Positions 21,043 through 31,149 of a stretch of DNA of 64,000 bases are shown here, piece after piece. Below the pieces are notes generated by a model that saw nothing but the letters and a program-made list of their open reading frames with translations, searched no databases and was not told the origin of the DNA. Source of the stretch: Zoroaster sp. YZ-2022. Lineage: Eukaryota; Echinodermata; Asteroidea; Forcipulatida; Zoroasteridae. Position 1 is the first letter of the stretch, and every line of letters starts with the position of its first letter. The stretch is from the NCBI GenBank assembly GCA_029582265.1, contig CM055823.1, forward strand, positions 1,550,001 to 1,614,000, read 5' to 3'. Position numbers and translations under genes: made by a program.

Positions 21043-21264
21043 TAGACAATATCTGGGGAGGTAAGATCAGTTTTGTAGCATGGCTAATTGTTGTTCAGTG
21101 TGGTTGTAACACTGACAGATCTGGGGAGGTAAGATCAGTTTTGTAGCATGGCTAATTGTTGTTCAGTGTGGTTGTAACACCGATAGACAATATCTGGAGA
21201 GGTAAGATCAGTTTTGTAGCATGGCTAATTGTTGTTCAGTGTGGTTGTAACACTGACAGACAAT
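21043..21264. repeat. 73-bp satellite, second block
   Basis: Three units, one with an internal deletion (actgacagatctgggg), continuing the main block up to the hAT insertion. The array resumes for about 30 bp at 22662. Confidence 0.95.
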
Positions 21265-21272
21265 ATCTGGGC

Positions 21273-22661
21273 TAGGCTTGGGCGATATCGATTTTTTTCA
21301 TCCACGATATATCGTCAAACATACATCGCGATATTCGATATCGCGATTATTTTTGTTTTTCATGCATGAGTGCTTTAAAGCCGGTAATGACAGGGATGTA
21401 CCCATACACGCGTCACAATAAATTGCCAGTGCTTACCTGAGCGACACGTGCAATTGCGCCGTTCACGAGTGCAACATATGGGGCGGGTTTTCGCTCCCCT
21501 AACCAAAAAAAACCCCCAAAAATGGCACAGCTATGCGAAAATGTGAACGTAACCAGACAATTGTTTTCAGTTTGTGACATGTTCAATCATCAACGTTTCT
21601 CAAACTAGAACTAACTCGTGAGTGCTAGTAACTTGAAAGATATACTGGTATACGAACAATCATTTCATCATGTTTTAACACTTTTTACAATCCGCCATTT
21701 TGAAATTAAGCGTAACCGATCACAAAGTTCTGTTTATGTTTGGTCAGAACCATGATGTCATCGCAGCACAACCGAACTTGCGAAAACGCTTAACCAATGA
21801 CCAAAGCCCAAACATGTTTCTGGTTACGGTCGCAAAAACGCACCCATCGCCATTGGCAAATTGTTTGCATAATAATTATGTGGGATGGTTACTGTGTCGT
21901 GCGTCCCAATCAAATCATCAGCCCGAGTTCACATGTGACTAGGTTTATTCCTGCATATAGCACCGTGGAGAATAAAACCATGTGATTTGTGAACGTCATT
22001 TGCACTTCAGAAAATGTGGATTGGAGTCACACTATTTTAAATAAACGTCACATGGTTTATCAAGAGTATGTGTATGTGTTTTGTCACACAAGACAAGAGT
22101 CCAAGTATGGTATAATAGAAGTGTCCTAATCACTCAACTTTGATCGAGCCGCTGCCGACCCATGCTTTGATTTAATTCTTGACTAATGTAGATTTTTAAG
22201 GTAACGCCCATATTCTGCATATATTTAAATATGTATGATATAACGTACTCACCCGTGGTGCACCAGTCACAGACCACCATGGATACACAGTGAGACGTAA
22301 ACATTGTCTACACATTGTTGGATCAAATAATCCATTCAATCCTTAATCAGTCTGAATAGATTTCTTTGAGTGGCGGTGGATTATTAAACAATACCCTGTC
22401 AGGCGGCTCCTTTGTGATCTGACAGTCGGATTACTACAGTAGTAGTTCCATTTTGTTTCTCACGAAGTTTTTCCATGGAATTTCTGACCCAACTGACAAT
22501 CGAGGATTTGGTTTAATCGCGATATATATTTTTTTCATCACGATATATTTTTTTCATCGCGATCTGCCGATATCTCAATGATTTAAAAAGTTCTCGATAT
22601 TATAATCGAGTAAAAAAACAAATCGCGATATTCGATATTATCATGTCATCACGCAAGCCTA
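21273..22661. mobile_element. hAT element (1389 bp) inserted in the 73-bp satellite
   Basis: Ends taggcttgggcgat and atcacgcaagccta are inverted repeats. Flanks are atctgggc (21265-21272) and atctgggg (22662-22669), an 8-bp target duplication with one mismatch. Subterminal gatatcgcgatt/ataatcgag motifs occur at both ends. No transposase was recognised; the ORF at 21700-21942 has no domain. It splits a satellite monomer, so it inserted after the array formed. Confidence 0.85.
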
Positions 22662-22861
22662 ATCTGGGGAGGTAAGATCAGTTTTGCAGTATTTTTGTTC
22701 ATTAGCTAGACCAGCATGCATTGCTAAAATCAGTTTGGGCATGTGCACTATGGTATTTGCAAAGATGGCTATGTGTCAACACTTTGTTGGATAATTCATT
22801 TACAAGATACTAGTACAAAATTTGAAGGGATAATTGGATCACGTAAATGAGGGTAAGTTAC

Positions 22862-22949
22862 CTGTAGGATGGCGACAGGGCTCACTGGAAAAGAAACCAT
22901 TGACGGTATGTTGGCTGGAACCAGGTCCACTGACGATTTGTACGATAAC
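22862..22949 (-). CDS. Exon of minus-strand gene, two competing frames
   Basis: Acceptor tttctttctgggacag and donor gtaacttac, on the minus strand. In the phase left by the exon at 28268-28364 it reads VIVQIVSGPGSSQHTVNGFF. In the phase needed by the exon at 14908-15039 its end reads VSFPVSPVAILQ. Both readings look coding and meet at the homopolymer-rich ggtttcttttccagtg, so a one-base indel there would join all three exons. Product unknown. Confidence 0.6.
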
Positions 22950-23154
22950 CTGTCCCAGAAAGAAAATATAAATAAAAATACATTCTCAACAACTAGAAAA
23001 GTTTTCAGTTTCTGAATGGAAGTAAACAACTTATAAATAAGTTCCCAGAGCATGGATAATGAGTTAATAAGTTAGGATTTGATGACATTAAAGCCAGACT
23101 TTTGATATTAAAACGATGTACCACATCTATACTTTATAAGAATCAAGAGATGAC

Positions 23155-23445
23155 TACAAGAGTCAAAATCGGTCAAAATGTTGACATACCTGTACTTGCC
23201 AAGGTATATCTACTGCACTTAAACACTGTCAAACCTTACGTGTATAAGTACATTTACAGGTCAAAATGAGTTGACCATTTTTGACTGGTAAAAGTATTGT
23301 CTTGTATTGTTGAGGGTGGTCAAAATGACAGTAAAAACCAGTCAAAAAATACCCCTGTGTGCACATTTGGGTCAACGGTCAAAACAAGGCAGTTGACTGG
23401 TTTTGACCACTATAGCTACTTGCCACTAAAGTAGGAGGGTTAATT
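23155..23445. repeat. Unexpanded copy of the 63-bp-unit repeat
   Basis: Starts gatgactacaagagtcaaaa, has a single acttgccaaggtatatctac unit, then gtcaaaatgagttgaccatt and gttgactggttttgaccact. It matches 15116-15735 apart from the sixfold expansion there. Confidence 0.9.
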
Positions 23446-23568
23446 GCACTAAAATAATACCACCTCAGACAGAAATATTTCAAGGGATGGAATGTTTCAT
23501 GTCAAGCTATAATCATGTTTTTTAAAGATTACCACTGCTATATGGGATTCTAGCCGGCCAATCAACAT

Positions 23569-23727
23569 CGGGCAAGCTCAGTGGTTGAGAGGTCAAGACG
23601 TCTGCACTAGTAAGCAGGAGGTCGTGGGTTTGAATCCCGCCCGAGTCGCATGTGTAGTTTTTTCACAGACACTCCGAAAGCACCGAGTATACAGTGCTAT
23701 ACACACGTCGGTGTAGGGCAAAATTAA
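23569..23727 (+). mobile_element. SINE with Thr-tRNA-like head
   Basis: The head (23569-23648) has an A-box-like agtggttgagagg and a B box ggtttgaatcc. The anticodon arm gtctgcactagtaagcagg reads AGT, which would be threonine. A short body follows (cagacactccgaaagcacc, cacacgtcggtgtaggg). The head is not a good tRNA gene, because the acceptor ends do not pair convincingly. Confidence 0.65.
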
Positions 23728-24061
23728 ATCAACATTAGGAGTAGGTTTGCAGTAGCACCATGTAAATGGTTTCTAAGGAGTTGTAATAATTACTGGTTCT
23801 GTAAATGGTTTCTAAGGAGTTGTAATAATTACTGGTTCTGTAAATGGTTTCTAAGGAGTTGTAATAATTACTGGTTCTGTAAATGGTTTCTTAGGAGTTG
23901 TAATAATTACTGTTTCTGTAAAATGGTTTCTAAGGAGTTGTAATAATTACTGTTTCTGTAAATGGTTTCTTAGGAGTTGTAATAATTACTGGTTCTGTAA
24001 ATGGTTTCTGAGGAGTTGTAATAATTACTGGTTCTGTAAATGGTTTCTGAGGAGTTGTAAT

Positions 24062-25300
24062 CAGGGTTGTAGCTACGCCGGTCGGCGCCGGTCGGGTCTA
24101 ACCGGCACTCCCGCTGGCCGACCGGCACCAAACGCAAATTGATGTCTTACCGACCGGCACAAAAATTGTGTGAATATTTCATTAAACAGTAATAAAAGTA
24201 AAAAAAGTTCATGTATTCTTCATTTCTTTGAGTTATTTGCCACTATTTTGAGGACTTTAGTCTATAGATCAATTAAAACATCGTACGATATTATAAAAAA
24301 AATCTCAGTTTGTAGCGGTACAAACAAAATTAGCATTTATTTATGACGTCAGGGAAAAGACCTGGGAATCCCCATTATGATTGGTTGTTTGCGCCTGCAC
24401 GATGAGTTAATGCCACTAGTCTCTACCGCGTGTAAATGATGCGACGTGCTTCAGTAATGTCGATGCACGTAAATTTCAGGTTGGTTAAGCATGACTCAGA
24501 ACGCGTCTAGCTTTCCGCCGATGTGCTCAGCAAAGGGAAAATTATTCACGTGCGTCCCTCCGCCCATTCATGAAAAGTTTTGTGAATGTTTTTTGGAAGT
24601 GTTTTGATCAAAATAATTATGTCACAATCGCAGAAAAGTATCACCAGCTTTTTCTCTTCGGCCACTAAACGCAAGGGGCCGGCAGTGATAGACACGGCAG
24701 CCGTGTCAAGCGAGAAGCCGGCAAATTCGAGACATTCTTCTGACACAATATCTTCGTGTTCGAGTACAACTGACCCGGGAACTGATCACGCTACCGAGTC
24801 TTCGGCCACTGTGGATTTAGGCCAAAAACTCGGAGCTGCTATGCCTGACGGCCCCTGTTGCTCAAGTGTTACCTCATCAAAAAAACAGAAGCAGGCATCT
24901 AAGTTTAATAGCGAAAAGTGGGCACCTGGTAGGCCATACAGAAGTTTCAGTTTTTCTGAGCCAACATTGTTGTCAATTGCATTGGAGGGCACTCCTTCAC
25001 ATCATAAATTCTTGTATAATACTATGAAAATATCATACTATTATACAACAAATTATGTGAAAGGTGAGCTCTCCAAATCTATTCTTAAAAGCTAAAACTC
25101 AGGAGCTTCGGGTGCTTCACCCCCTCGACCCCCACCGAGGCGTTGCCCCTGGACCCCACCAGGGGCCCTTAAGCGGGCCCCTGGACCCCCGGCCGTGAGG
25201 AGCTGCGCTGCGTTCGCTCCGCTCACTACGCTCGCTCCGCTCACTACGCTCGCAATTGACAAAATTAGCCGGCACTCAATTTGGTCTGGTGACAACCCTG
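24062..25300 (+). mobile_element. hAT element (1239 bp) inserted in the 39-bp satellite
   Basis: Ends cagggttgtagct and ggtgacaaccctg form TIRs (core cagggttgt). The 8-bp target duplication gttgtaat is perfect (24054-24061 and 25301-25308). The left subterminus is rich in gccggtcgg. The right part is very GC-rich, with a ccaggggcccttaagcgggc palindromic segment and a ctccgctcactacgctcg tandem. It carries only the start of a coding region (24619-25095), so it is an internally deleted derivative. Confidence 0.93.
24619..25095 (+). pseudogene. N-terminal fragment of a hAT transposase-like ORF
   Basis: From the second Met (24619; an upstream in-frame ATG exists at 24586) the ORF reads MSQSQKSITSFFSSATKRKG. 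This Ser/Phe/Lys-rich start resembles the N-termini of ZNF862/KIAA1586/ZMYM-like hAT-derived proteins. A later SKFNSEKWAPGRPYRSF block could be the start of a TTF/BED-type finger region. After about residue 120 the sequence becomes unlike protein and ends at a stop before the GC-rich right end. The DDE catalytic and hAT dimerisation regions are absent. The family call rests on the N-terminal style plus the hAT-type TIRs and 8-bp duplication. Confidence 0.55.
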
Positions 25301-27292
25301 GTTGTAATAATTACTGTTTCTGTAAATGGTTTCTGAGGAGTTGTAATAATTACTGGTTCTGTAAATGGTTTCTAAGGAGTTGTAATAATTACTGGTTCTG
25401 TAAATGGTTTCTGACGAGTTGTAATAATTACTGGTTCTGTAAATGGTTTCTAAGGAGTTGTAATAATTACTGTTTCTGTAAATGGTTTCTGAGGAGTTGT
25501 AATAATTACTGTTTCTGTAAATGGTTTCTAAGGAGTTGTAATAATTACTGGTTCTGTAAATGGTTTCAAAGGAGTTGTAATAATTACTGGTTCTGTAAAT
25601 GGTTTCTAAGGAGTTGTAATAATTACTGGTTCTGTAAATGGTTTCTAAGGAGTTGTATTAATTACTGTTTCTGTAAATGGTTTCAAAGGAGTTGTAATAA
25701 TTACTGGTTCTGTAAATGGTTTCTTAGGAGTTGTAATAATTACTGGTTCTGTAAATGGTTTCTAAGGAGTTGTAATAATTACTGGTTCTGTAAATGGTTT
25801 CTTAGGAGTTGTAATAATTACTGGTTCTGTAAATGGTTTCAAAGGAGTTGTAATAATTACTGTTTCTGTAAATGGTTTCTAAGGAGTTGTAATAATTACT
25901 GGTTCTGTAAATGGTTTCTTAGGAGTTGTAATAATTACTGGTTCTGTAAATGGTTTCTGAGGAGTTGTAATAATTACTGGTTCTGTAAATGGTTTCTGAG
26001 GAGTTGTAATAATTACTGGTTCTGTAAATGGTTTCAAAGGAGTTGTAATAATTACTGGTTCTGTAAATGGTTTCTAAGGAGTTGTAATAATTACTGGTTC
26101 TGTAAATGGTTTCTGAGGAGTTGTAATAATTACTGTTTCTGTAAATGGTTTCTAAGGAGTTGTAATAATTACTGGTTCTGTAAATGGTTTCTGAGGAGTT
26201 GTAATAATTACTGTTTCTGTAAATGGTTTCTAAGGAGTTGTAATTAATTACTGGTTCTGTAAATGGTTTCTGAGGAGTTGTAATAATTACTGGTTCTGTA
26301 AATGGTTTCAAAGGAGTTGTAATAATTACTGTTTCTGTAAATGGTTTCTAAGGAGTTGTAATAATTACTGGTTCTGTAAATGGTTTCTAAGGAGTTGTAA
26401 TAATTACTGGTTCTGTAAATGGTTTCTAAGGAGTTGTAATAATTACTGGTTCTGTAAATGGTTTCTAAGGAGTTGTAATAATTACTGGTTCTGTAAATGG
26501 TTTCTAAGGAGTTGTAATAATTACTGGTTCTGTAAATGGTTTCTAAGGAGTTGTAATAATTACTGGTTCTGTATGGTTTCTAAGGAGTTGTAATAATTAC
26601 TGGTTCTGTAAATGGTTTCTAAGGAGTTGTAATAATTACTGTTTCTGTAAATGGTTTCTAAGGAGTTGTAATAATTACTGGTTCTGTAAATGGTTTCTTA
26701 GGAGTTGTAATAATTACTGTTTCTGTAAATGGTTTCTAAGGAGTTGTAATAATTACTGTTTCTGTAAATGGTTTCTTAGGAGTTGTAATAATTACTGGTT
26801 CTGTAAATGGTTTCTTAGGAGTTGTAATAATTACTGTTTCTGTAACTGATTTCTAAGGAGTTGTAATAATTACTGTTTCTGTACATGGTTTCTAAGGAGT
26901 TGTAATAATTACTGGTTCTGTAAATGGTTTCTAAGGAGTTGTAATAATTACTGGTTCTGTAAATGGTTTCTAAGGAGTTGTAATAATTACTGGTTCTGTA
27001 AATGGTTTCTAAGGAGTTGTAATAATTACTGGTTCTGTAAATGGTTTCTAAGGAGTTGTAATAATTACTGGTTCTGAGAATGGTTTCTAAGGAGTTGTAA
27101 TAATTACTGGTTCTGAGAAGAAGTGGTGGTGAGAAACTCAACGTTTCCATCAGTATACTCCGATTGTCTTCAGGAGAATGCCCGATTTCTCCGCTCAGCT
27201 ACAGTTCCTAGAGCAGCATTCTCCTAAAGATGATCAGATTAACAATTATTACCACTCCTAAGAAACATGTTGCTACTGCAAACCTATACTCC

Positions 27293-27876
27293 AAATATAA
27301 AAAAGATTTCTACAGAGTGAGAATCAAACCATTATTCTTCTTTGTACATATTGTAGCCCTCCAGCAGAGAAATACAATTATTGGAGTGGCATTTTTCGGT
27401 CCATTTACAAACAATTGCCTGTAAGTGATACATGTATCCCTGACAAAACAGTTGCTGGTAGTATTAACACTGTGTGTGATCCACCATATGCATGAAATAA
27501 CAAACATGCAAGTTTGAGCTCAATCGGTCATCTGATTCACAAGAAAATAGTGAAAAACCGAGCCCGTTTTTTCACAAAATCGTTTAAACTTCCTGGCTTG
27601 CAAAATTCCCCAAAAAGATTTTTAAATACCACCACCATACATTAAAAACAGGAAATCGACGACTATTTTAGGACATATGAGTTAATCGCAGAAAACAGTC
27701 GTTGGTAAAGTGCATGCTGGCCCGTTCTGAATCAGGCTGCAGTGCAGATGATTTGTAATCACAACCTTGTATCCCATGTCAAACATGCATGAAACACAAT
27801 CACACAGCAGAGTACCACCTGGTATCCACCACAACAAAATGGCACTCACCGTTATACAAATAAATGTATACAAAGC
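27293..27876. other. Intronic sequence, nothing recognised
   Basis: Small ORFs on both strands without splice context or domains. No repeat family was recognised. Confidence 0.45.
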
Positions 27877-28239
27877 AAGGAGAGCCAAAGTCATATACTA
27901 CAGCCAAGCTTTTAAGAAGCCCGCAGCCAGGCCCGGTCTTTGCCCTGGCCTACTGGCCTATTTTATCCCCTAGCTGAGCCCAAAAAACCCTTTACTAATG
28001 AACACAGACTTGACTGACACCTCAGCTGTCTTGTTCACATCTGCAGCCATTATACTGAGCTCTACTTGGTTGGGCTAGGCCCTCCAGAATCCTAGGTTAT
28101 GTTGATTGGCAGGTACTGTATTGGTACAGGATTGTTACAAGACTCACAAAATACAGATTAGAAGTTGACATAGGGGGCCCAGGTCTGGCTGGGCTTCTCA
28201 AAGGCTTGGCTGTACAATGACTTTGGCCCTCCTTAATAT
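27877..28239. mobile_element. TIR element, copy 2 (relative of 16746-17137)
   Basis: Left aggagagccaaagtcatata and right atgactttggccctcct are inverted repeats; subterminal agccaagctttt/aaaggcttggct match copy 1. The inner ggttatgttgattggcaggt is in the opposite orientation to copy 1. Confidence 0.75.
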
Positions 28240-28267
28240 CTACAGCCAAAGAAAAAAAAATACTTAC

Positions 28268-28364
28268 AGACAATTCAGGGCAGTCGGCGAGATCAATGAC
28301 GACATTGGTGAATGAGACAGTGACCCGATCAGTTATGGGAGCATGGAGTAAGGTCTCATCACTC
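28268..28364 (-). CDS. Exon of minus-strand gene
   Basis: Minus-strand acceptor cttcagattacag and strong donor gtaagtatt. It reads SDETLLHAPITDRVTVSFTN then VVIDLADCPELS, with one leading base. It ends in phase 0, matching one frame of the exon at 22862-22949. The alternating hydrophobic pattern suggests beta strands. The protein family is not recognised. Confidence 0.65.
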
Positions 28365-28417
28365 CTGTAATCTGAAGTGGGTGAGTGCGGATGGATAGTC
28401 TGCGTTCGTCAGATTAC

Positions 28418-28447
28418 CCGAGCTGACCGTCAAGATTGAAGAACAAT
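28418..28447 (-). CDS. Possible 30-nt micro-exon
   Basis: Acceptor cttttgccattag and donor gtaatctg enclose 30 nt reading LFFNLDGQLG. Its end phase (two bases) exactly complements the single leading base of the exon at 28268-28364. Very short, so this is supported only by splice sites and phase. Confidence 0.35.
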
Positions 28448-28507
28448 CTAATGGCAAAAGAAGAGAAGTGTAACATCTCAAACATGATAATTTGGCATCA
28501 AGTATTA

Positions 28508-28660
28508 AAAGGGACAATATCGTCATGACAAACAGGTCATGGAATCAGAGTGTTTAAAAAGCAAAGTCAATATTTCTATTTAATAATAATTCAGTTACGA
28601 AGGATATAAAGGAAAATAAAGTCAAACATTCATTTTTAGAATACAAATGTATAATAATAA
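28508..28660. mobile_element. Partial MITE (cagtatcgtc family) and AT-rich tail
   Basis: aaagggacaatatcgtcatg and caggtcatggaatcagagtg match the left arm of the elements at 16253 and 39914. The right arm is missing. Confidence 0.5.
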
Positions 28661-28664
28661 TAGA

Positions 28665-28757
28665 TCAAAACGTTGAGTTGTAACCTCCACTTCTTTTCAG
28701 AACTAATTACTACTCAACTGAAAATTTCACATGGTGTCACCGCAATTGAGCCTTTAC
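28665..28757. repeat. Dispersed foldback repeat, copy C, interrupted
   Basis: gatcaaaacgttgagttgta, ctccacttcttttcagaact and aaaatttcacatggtgtcac match copy B. The repeat is cut after gcaattgagcctttac by the MITE at 28758-29214 and resumes with gtctttacttat. Confidence 0.8.
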
Positions 28758-29214
28758 GGAAATATGTCGTATCCGACCGCCACTTTAAGGTTTTTGGGGG
28801 AATTTGTTTTGCAACCGCTAACCAGTTAAAAAATCATTCTATCGATTTTTGGGGGTACAGAAAGCGAAAACTATCTTTAAAATCTACTTTTATGATGGTT
28901 TTCGGACTTATTTCCCTTCTAAAAAAATTCTCCCCTTCAGAAAATAGAAGGATCCTATTATAGTTGCCACTGCGCATGTACAATGACTGTTGGTCACTAA
29001 CGGGGGAGTTGACAAGATTATCAGACTGACATGACTGAGGAAGTCATTGTATACCAAAAATGCCCAAATTTTCATGAAATAAATATCCTGGAATAATTTG
29101 AAGTATATGTCCACCATCATTATTCTCCACCTTATTGGGTTGGTAAGATTACATTTGTACATTATTGGTTATATTGAATGAGAAAAAGTGGCAGTCTGAT
29201 ACGGCATTCTCCCG
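28758..29214 (+). mobile_element. MITE of the 455-bp family (copy 1)
   Basis: TIRs: left gtcgtatccgaccgccactt and right aagtggcagtctgatacggc (inverted). Flanked by gcctttac (28750-28757) and gtctttac (29215-29222), an 8-bp duplication with one mismatch. The interior (tcgatttttgggggtacaga, cataaaa-type and ggatcctattatagttgcca) is shared with copies at 43184, 60693, 61750 and 62693. Non-coding. Confidence 0.88.
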
Positions 29215-29394
29215 GTCTTTACTTATCCTCTTCATCATGCAAAGCTATAATAGTGGCTGAAGTGTGCTGCAGGAAAAAACACAGTCAGACAGGGGAGCGA
29301 AACTCATAACCATGCTTGTTGTGCATGTGTACATTTGGAGTACAATGCCATGGTATGAATTACACTGCCAGAATTCCAATTTATAAGTTATTAA

Positions 29395-29567
29395 ACAATG
29401 TCACTAAGAGTAAGACAGGTTACATGTTGTCACCAAGACAAGTTATTAAATTATGTTACTAAAGACATGTTATTAAATATTAATGTCACTATGTTGTCAC
29501 CAAGGACACGTTATCACTGAATGTCACTAAGACTAAAGAGAGGACATCAATTTAAATAGTCACCAAG
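29395..29567. repeat. Degenerate short tandem (tcaccaagacaagttat)
   Basis: tgtcaccaagacaagttatt, tgttactaaagacatgttat and tcaccaaggacacgttatca recur with indels, resuming at 30681 after the element at 29568-30680. Confidence 0.7.
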
Positions 29568-30680
29568 TAGAGCTGCAAGTTTGCGGTTAAACAAAGAAAA
29601 AAAAAGTCTCGGGAAGTTTGTTCATAATCTTATTTGTTACCACGTGAACGGCAGATATTGTTCAAACATCGCTAATTTAAAGATCGTAATCGCAAACAAA
29701 AATGATATACACGTATCAAGAACAGGTGAAGAACATTCCCCTGCCCCTATACAACGCCGACAAACGATGCCAAAATTCACTCTTGAAGACTGAAGTACGT
29801 ACGTGTACGTAACAGACGAGCGTATGGGAAGTATTGTGTACGGAGATTACCTAGCTCCTGCCCCATTGGCTCTCAGCCAACATCGTTGACAGCCTGCGCC
29901 CAAAAAGAACCAATCATGATGCCCAGACGAGAACGTGGGAAGTATTGTGTACGGAGATTACCCAGCCCCAGCCCCATTGGCTCGAAGCCAACATCGTTGA
30001 CAGCCCGCGCCCAAAAAGAACCAATCATGATGCCCAGACGAGAACGTGGGAAGTATTGTGTATGGAGATTACCCAGCCCCATTGGCTCGCAGCCAACATC
30101 GTTGACAGCCCGCGCCCAAGCTATGAATTTCTTGACACGGAACTCACGGAAGATCTAATGAATTAAAATTACGGAATTGCAAAAGCAGGAATGAAAATTT
30201 CACAATACCGTCACGTACGACCGTGGTCTAGTACTGTCTAGTACCTGTCTATAGAATGCACATACATGTCCAGCGCGTGCACAGTATTTATGCACACCTG
30301 GACTGTTTATATCTAGGTCAGCGGTATTCAATGCCGGTTCCGCCGTCCACCCTTTGATGTTTGAAGACAAATTAAGCGGTAACAAAATGCCACTCGCGCT
30401 ACAGTTTCTTCTAAGAAATGCAACTACAAACACGCGGCATTCTAGACAAAGCAAGCGTCTGGTACTTTGTCACCCGCGTTCTCGGTCTAATCTTCAAAAG
30501 ATCGGGATTTGTTTTTGCTCGCCCGCAACTTGATTGATGTCTTCTTGGCGTACTACGCTCCAAAAATGGAAGGGTCGATTTAAAAAAAATAGATTAAGGT
30601 TAACCGAACCGGAAAAACGTAACCGTGTAACCGTTTGAACGGTCGGTTAACCGTGTAACCGTGTAACCGTTGCAGGCTTA
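29568..30680. mobile_element. hAT-like element (1113 bp) with internal 111-bp tandem
   Basis: Ends tagagctgcaa and ttgcaggctta are imperfect TIRs of the TAGRGCTGCAA hAT type. Flanked by tcaccaag (29560-29567 and 30681-30688), 8 bp, although the host is itself rich in caccaag. The right subterminus repeats ccgtgtaaccgt. Inside, a unit of about 111 bp (gggaagtattgtgtacggag... ...ccaacatcgttgacagc) occurs three times (29826-30120). Short ORFs only. Confidence 0.65.
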
Positions 30681-30699
30681 TCACCAAGACAAGTTATCA

Positions 30700-30900
30700 A
30701 ACTACTACTACTAGTTCAAAGAATGTCACTAAGACACGTTTTAAATAATGAAATGATCAAAATGTATACCCAAACGTTTTATGTATAACGTTAACCATAG
30801 AGCAAGGACCAGAACGTTAACCCACTAATTTCAGTATTATAAAAGCACATTCAGCCAACCATAGGAATTATTTGAGCATAGTTCAAAACGAAATTGCTAA
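30700..30900. other. Spacer
   Basis: AT-rich DNA downstream of the tandem. Nothing recognised before the exon donor at 30908. Confidence 0.4.
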
Positions 30901-30908
30901 AACCATAC

Positions 30909-31103
30909 CAAGTGTTTCTGCAAGTGCTTGTCGGCTTCATCAAAACTGTTGGAGTTATCTTCGCTTGGCAGACAAGCACTCTCACCAGTCTCCTCTTCAG
31001 CCAGCGACAATGCAGACTCCCTGACAATCCAATCTATATGCTGGTCGACTTCAGCTTGGATCTTTCTCCGTTTTGTCCGTGAAGTTATCTGGTTCGATGC
31101 CAT
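30909..31103 (-). CDS. Candidate first coding exon (65 codons)
   Basis: The minus strand starts at ATG 31103 and reads MASNQITSRTKRRKIQAEVD followed by QHIDWIVRES, an acidic Glu/Asp/Ser-rich stretch and KHL, where a donor gtatgg follows. The basic N-terminus followed by an acidic segment and the absence of an ORF on the other strand with better character favour a real exon. Upstream tttgaacag could be an acceptor for a 5' UTR exon. It may begin the minus-strand gene below or be the start of a transposon-derived protein; similar basic openings occur in both. The end phase (0) does not settle this. Confidence 0.5.
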
Positions 31104-31149
31104 TTCTTTTCCAAGAGCTGTTCAAAGTTTATTAATGGAAGGATAAACA

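Larger units (their letters stand above)
23738..27292. repeat. Foldback repeat member hugely expanded as a 39-bp satellite
   Basis: The left edge ggagtaggtttgcagtagca is mirrored at the right edge by tgctactgcaaacctatact. Between them, the unit gtaaatggtttctaaggagt + tgtaataattactggttct repeats about 55 times in two blocks (23762-24061 and 25301-27118). The right flank (gagaagaagtggtggtgaga, ctcaacgtttccatcagtat, gattgtcttcaggagaat) aligns with the reverse complement of 15837-15960, and the 39-bp unit corresponds to that copy's catgtgaaattctcaattga...gttctg segment. 39 is divisible by 3, so several frames stay open by periodicity alone. Confidence 0.93.

Noticed and set aside
23569..23648. 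Functional tRNA-Thr gene
   Set aside because: Acceptor ends do not pair, D- and anticodon-arm spacing is irregular, and it continues into a SINE-like body.
25195..26247. 350-codon plus-strand ORF of 13-residue repeats (CKWFLRSCNNYWF)
   Set aside because: It is the translation of the 39-bp satellite; the period is divisible by three so frames stay open on both strands (also at 25919-26311 and 26815-27150). It begins in the hAT element and crosses its boundary.
23762..27118. CRISPR-like regular repeat array
   Set aside because: Units are directly contiguous with no spacers, in a eukaryotic genome, with transposon flanks; it is a satellite.
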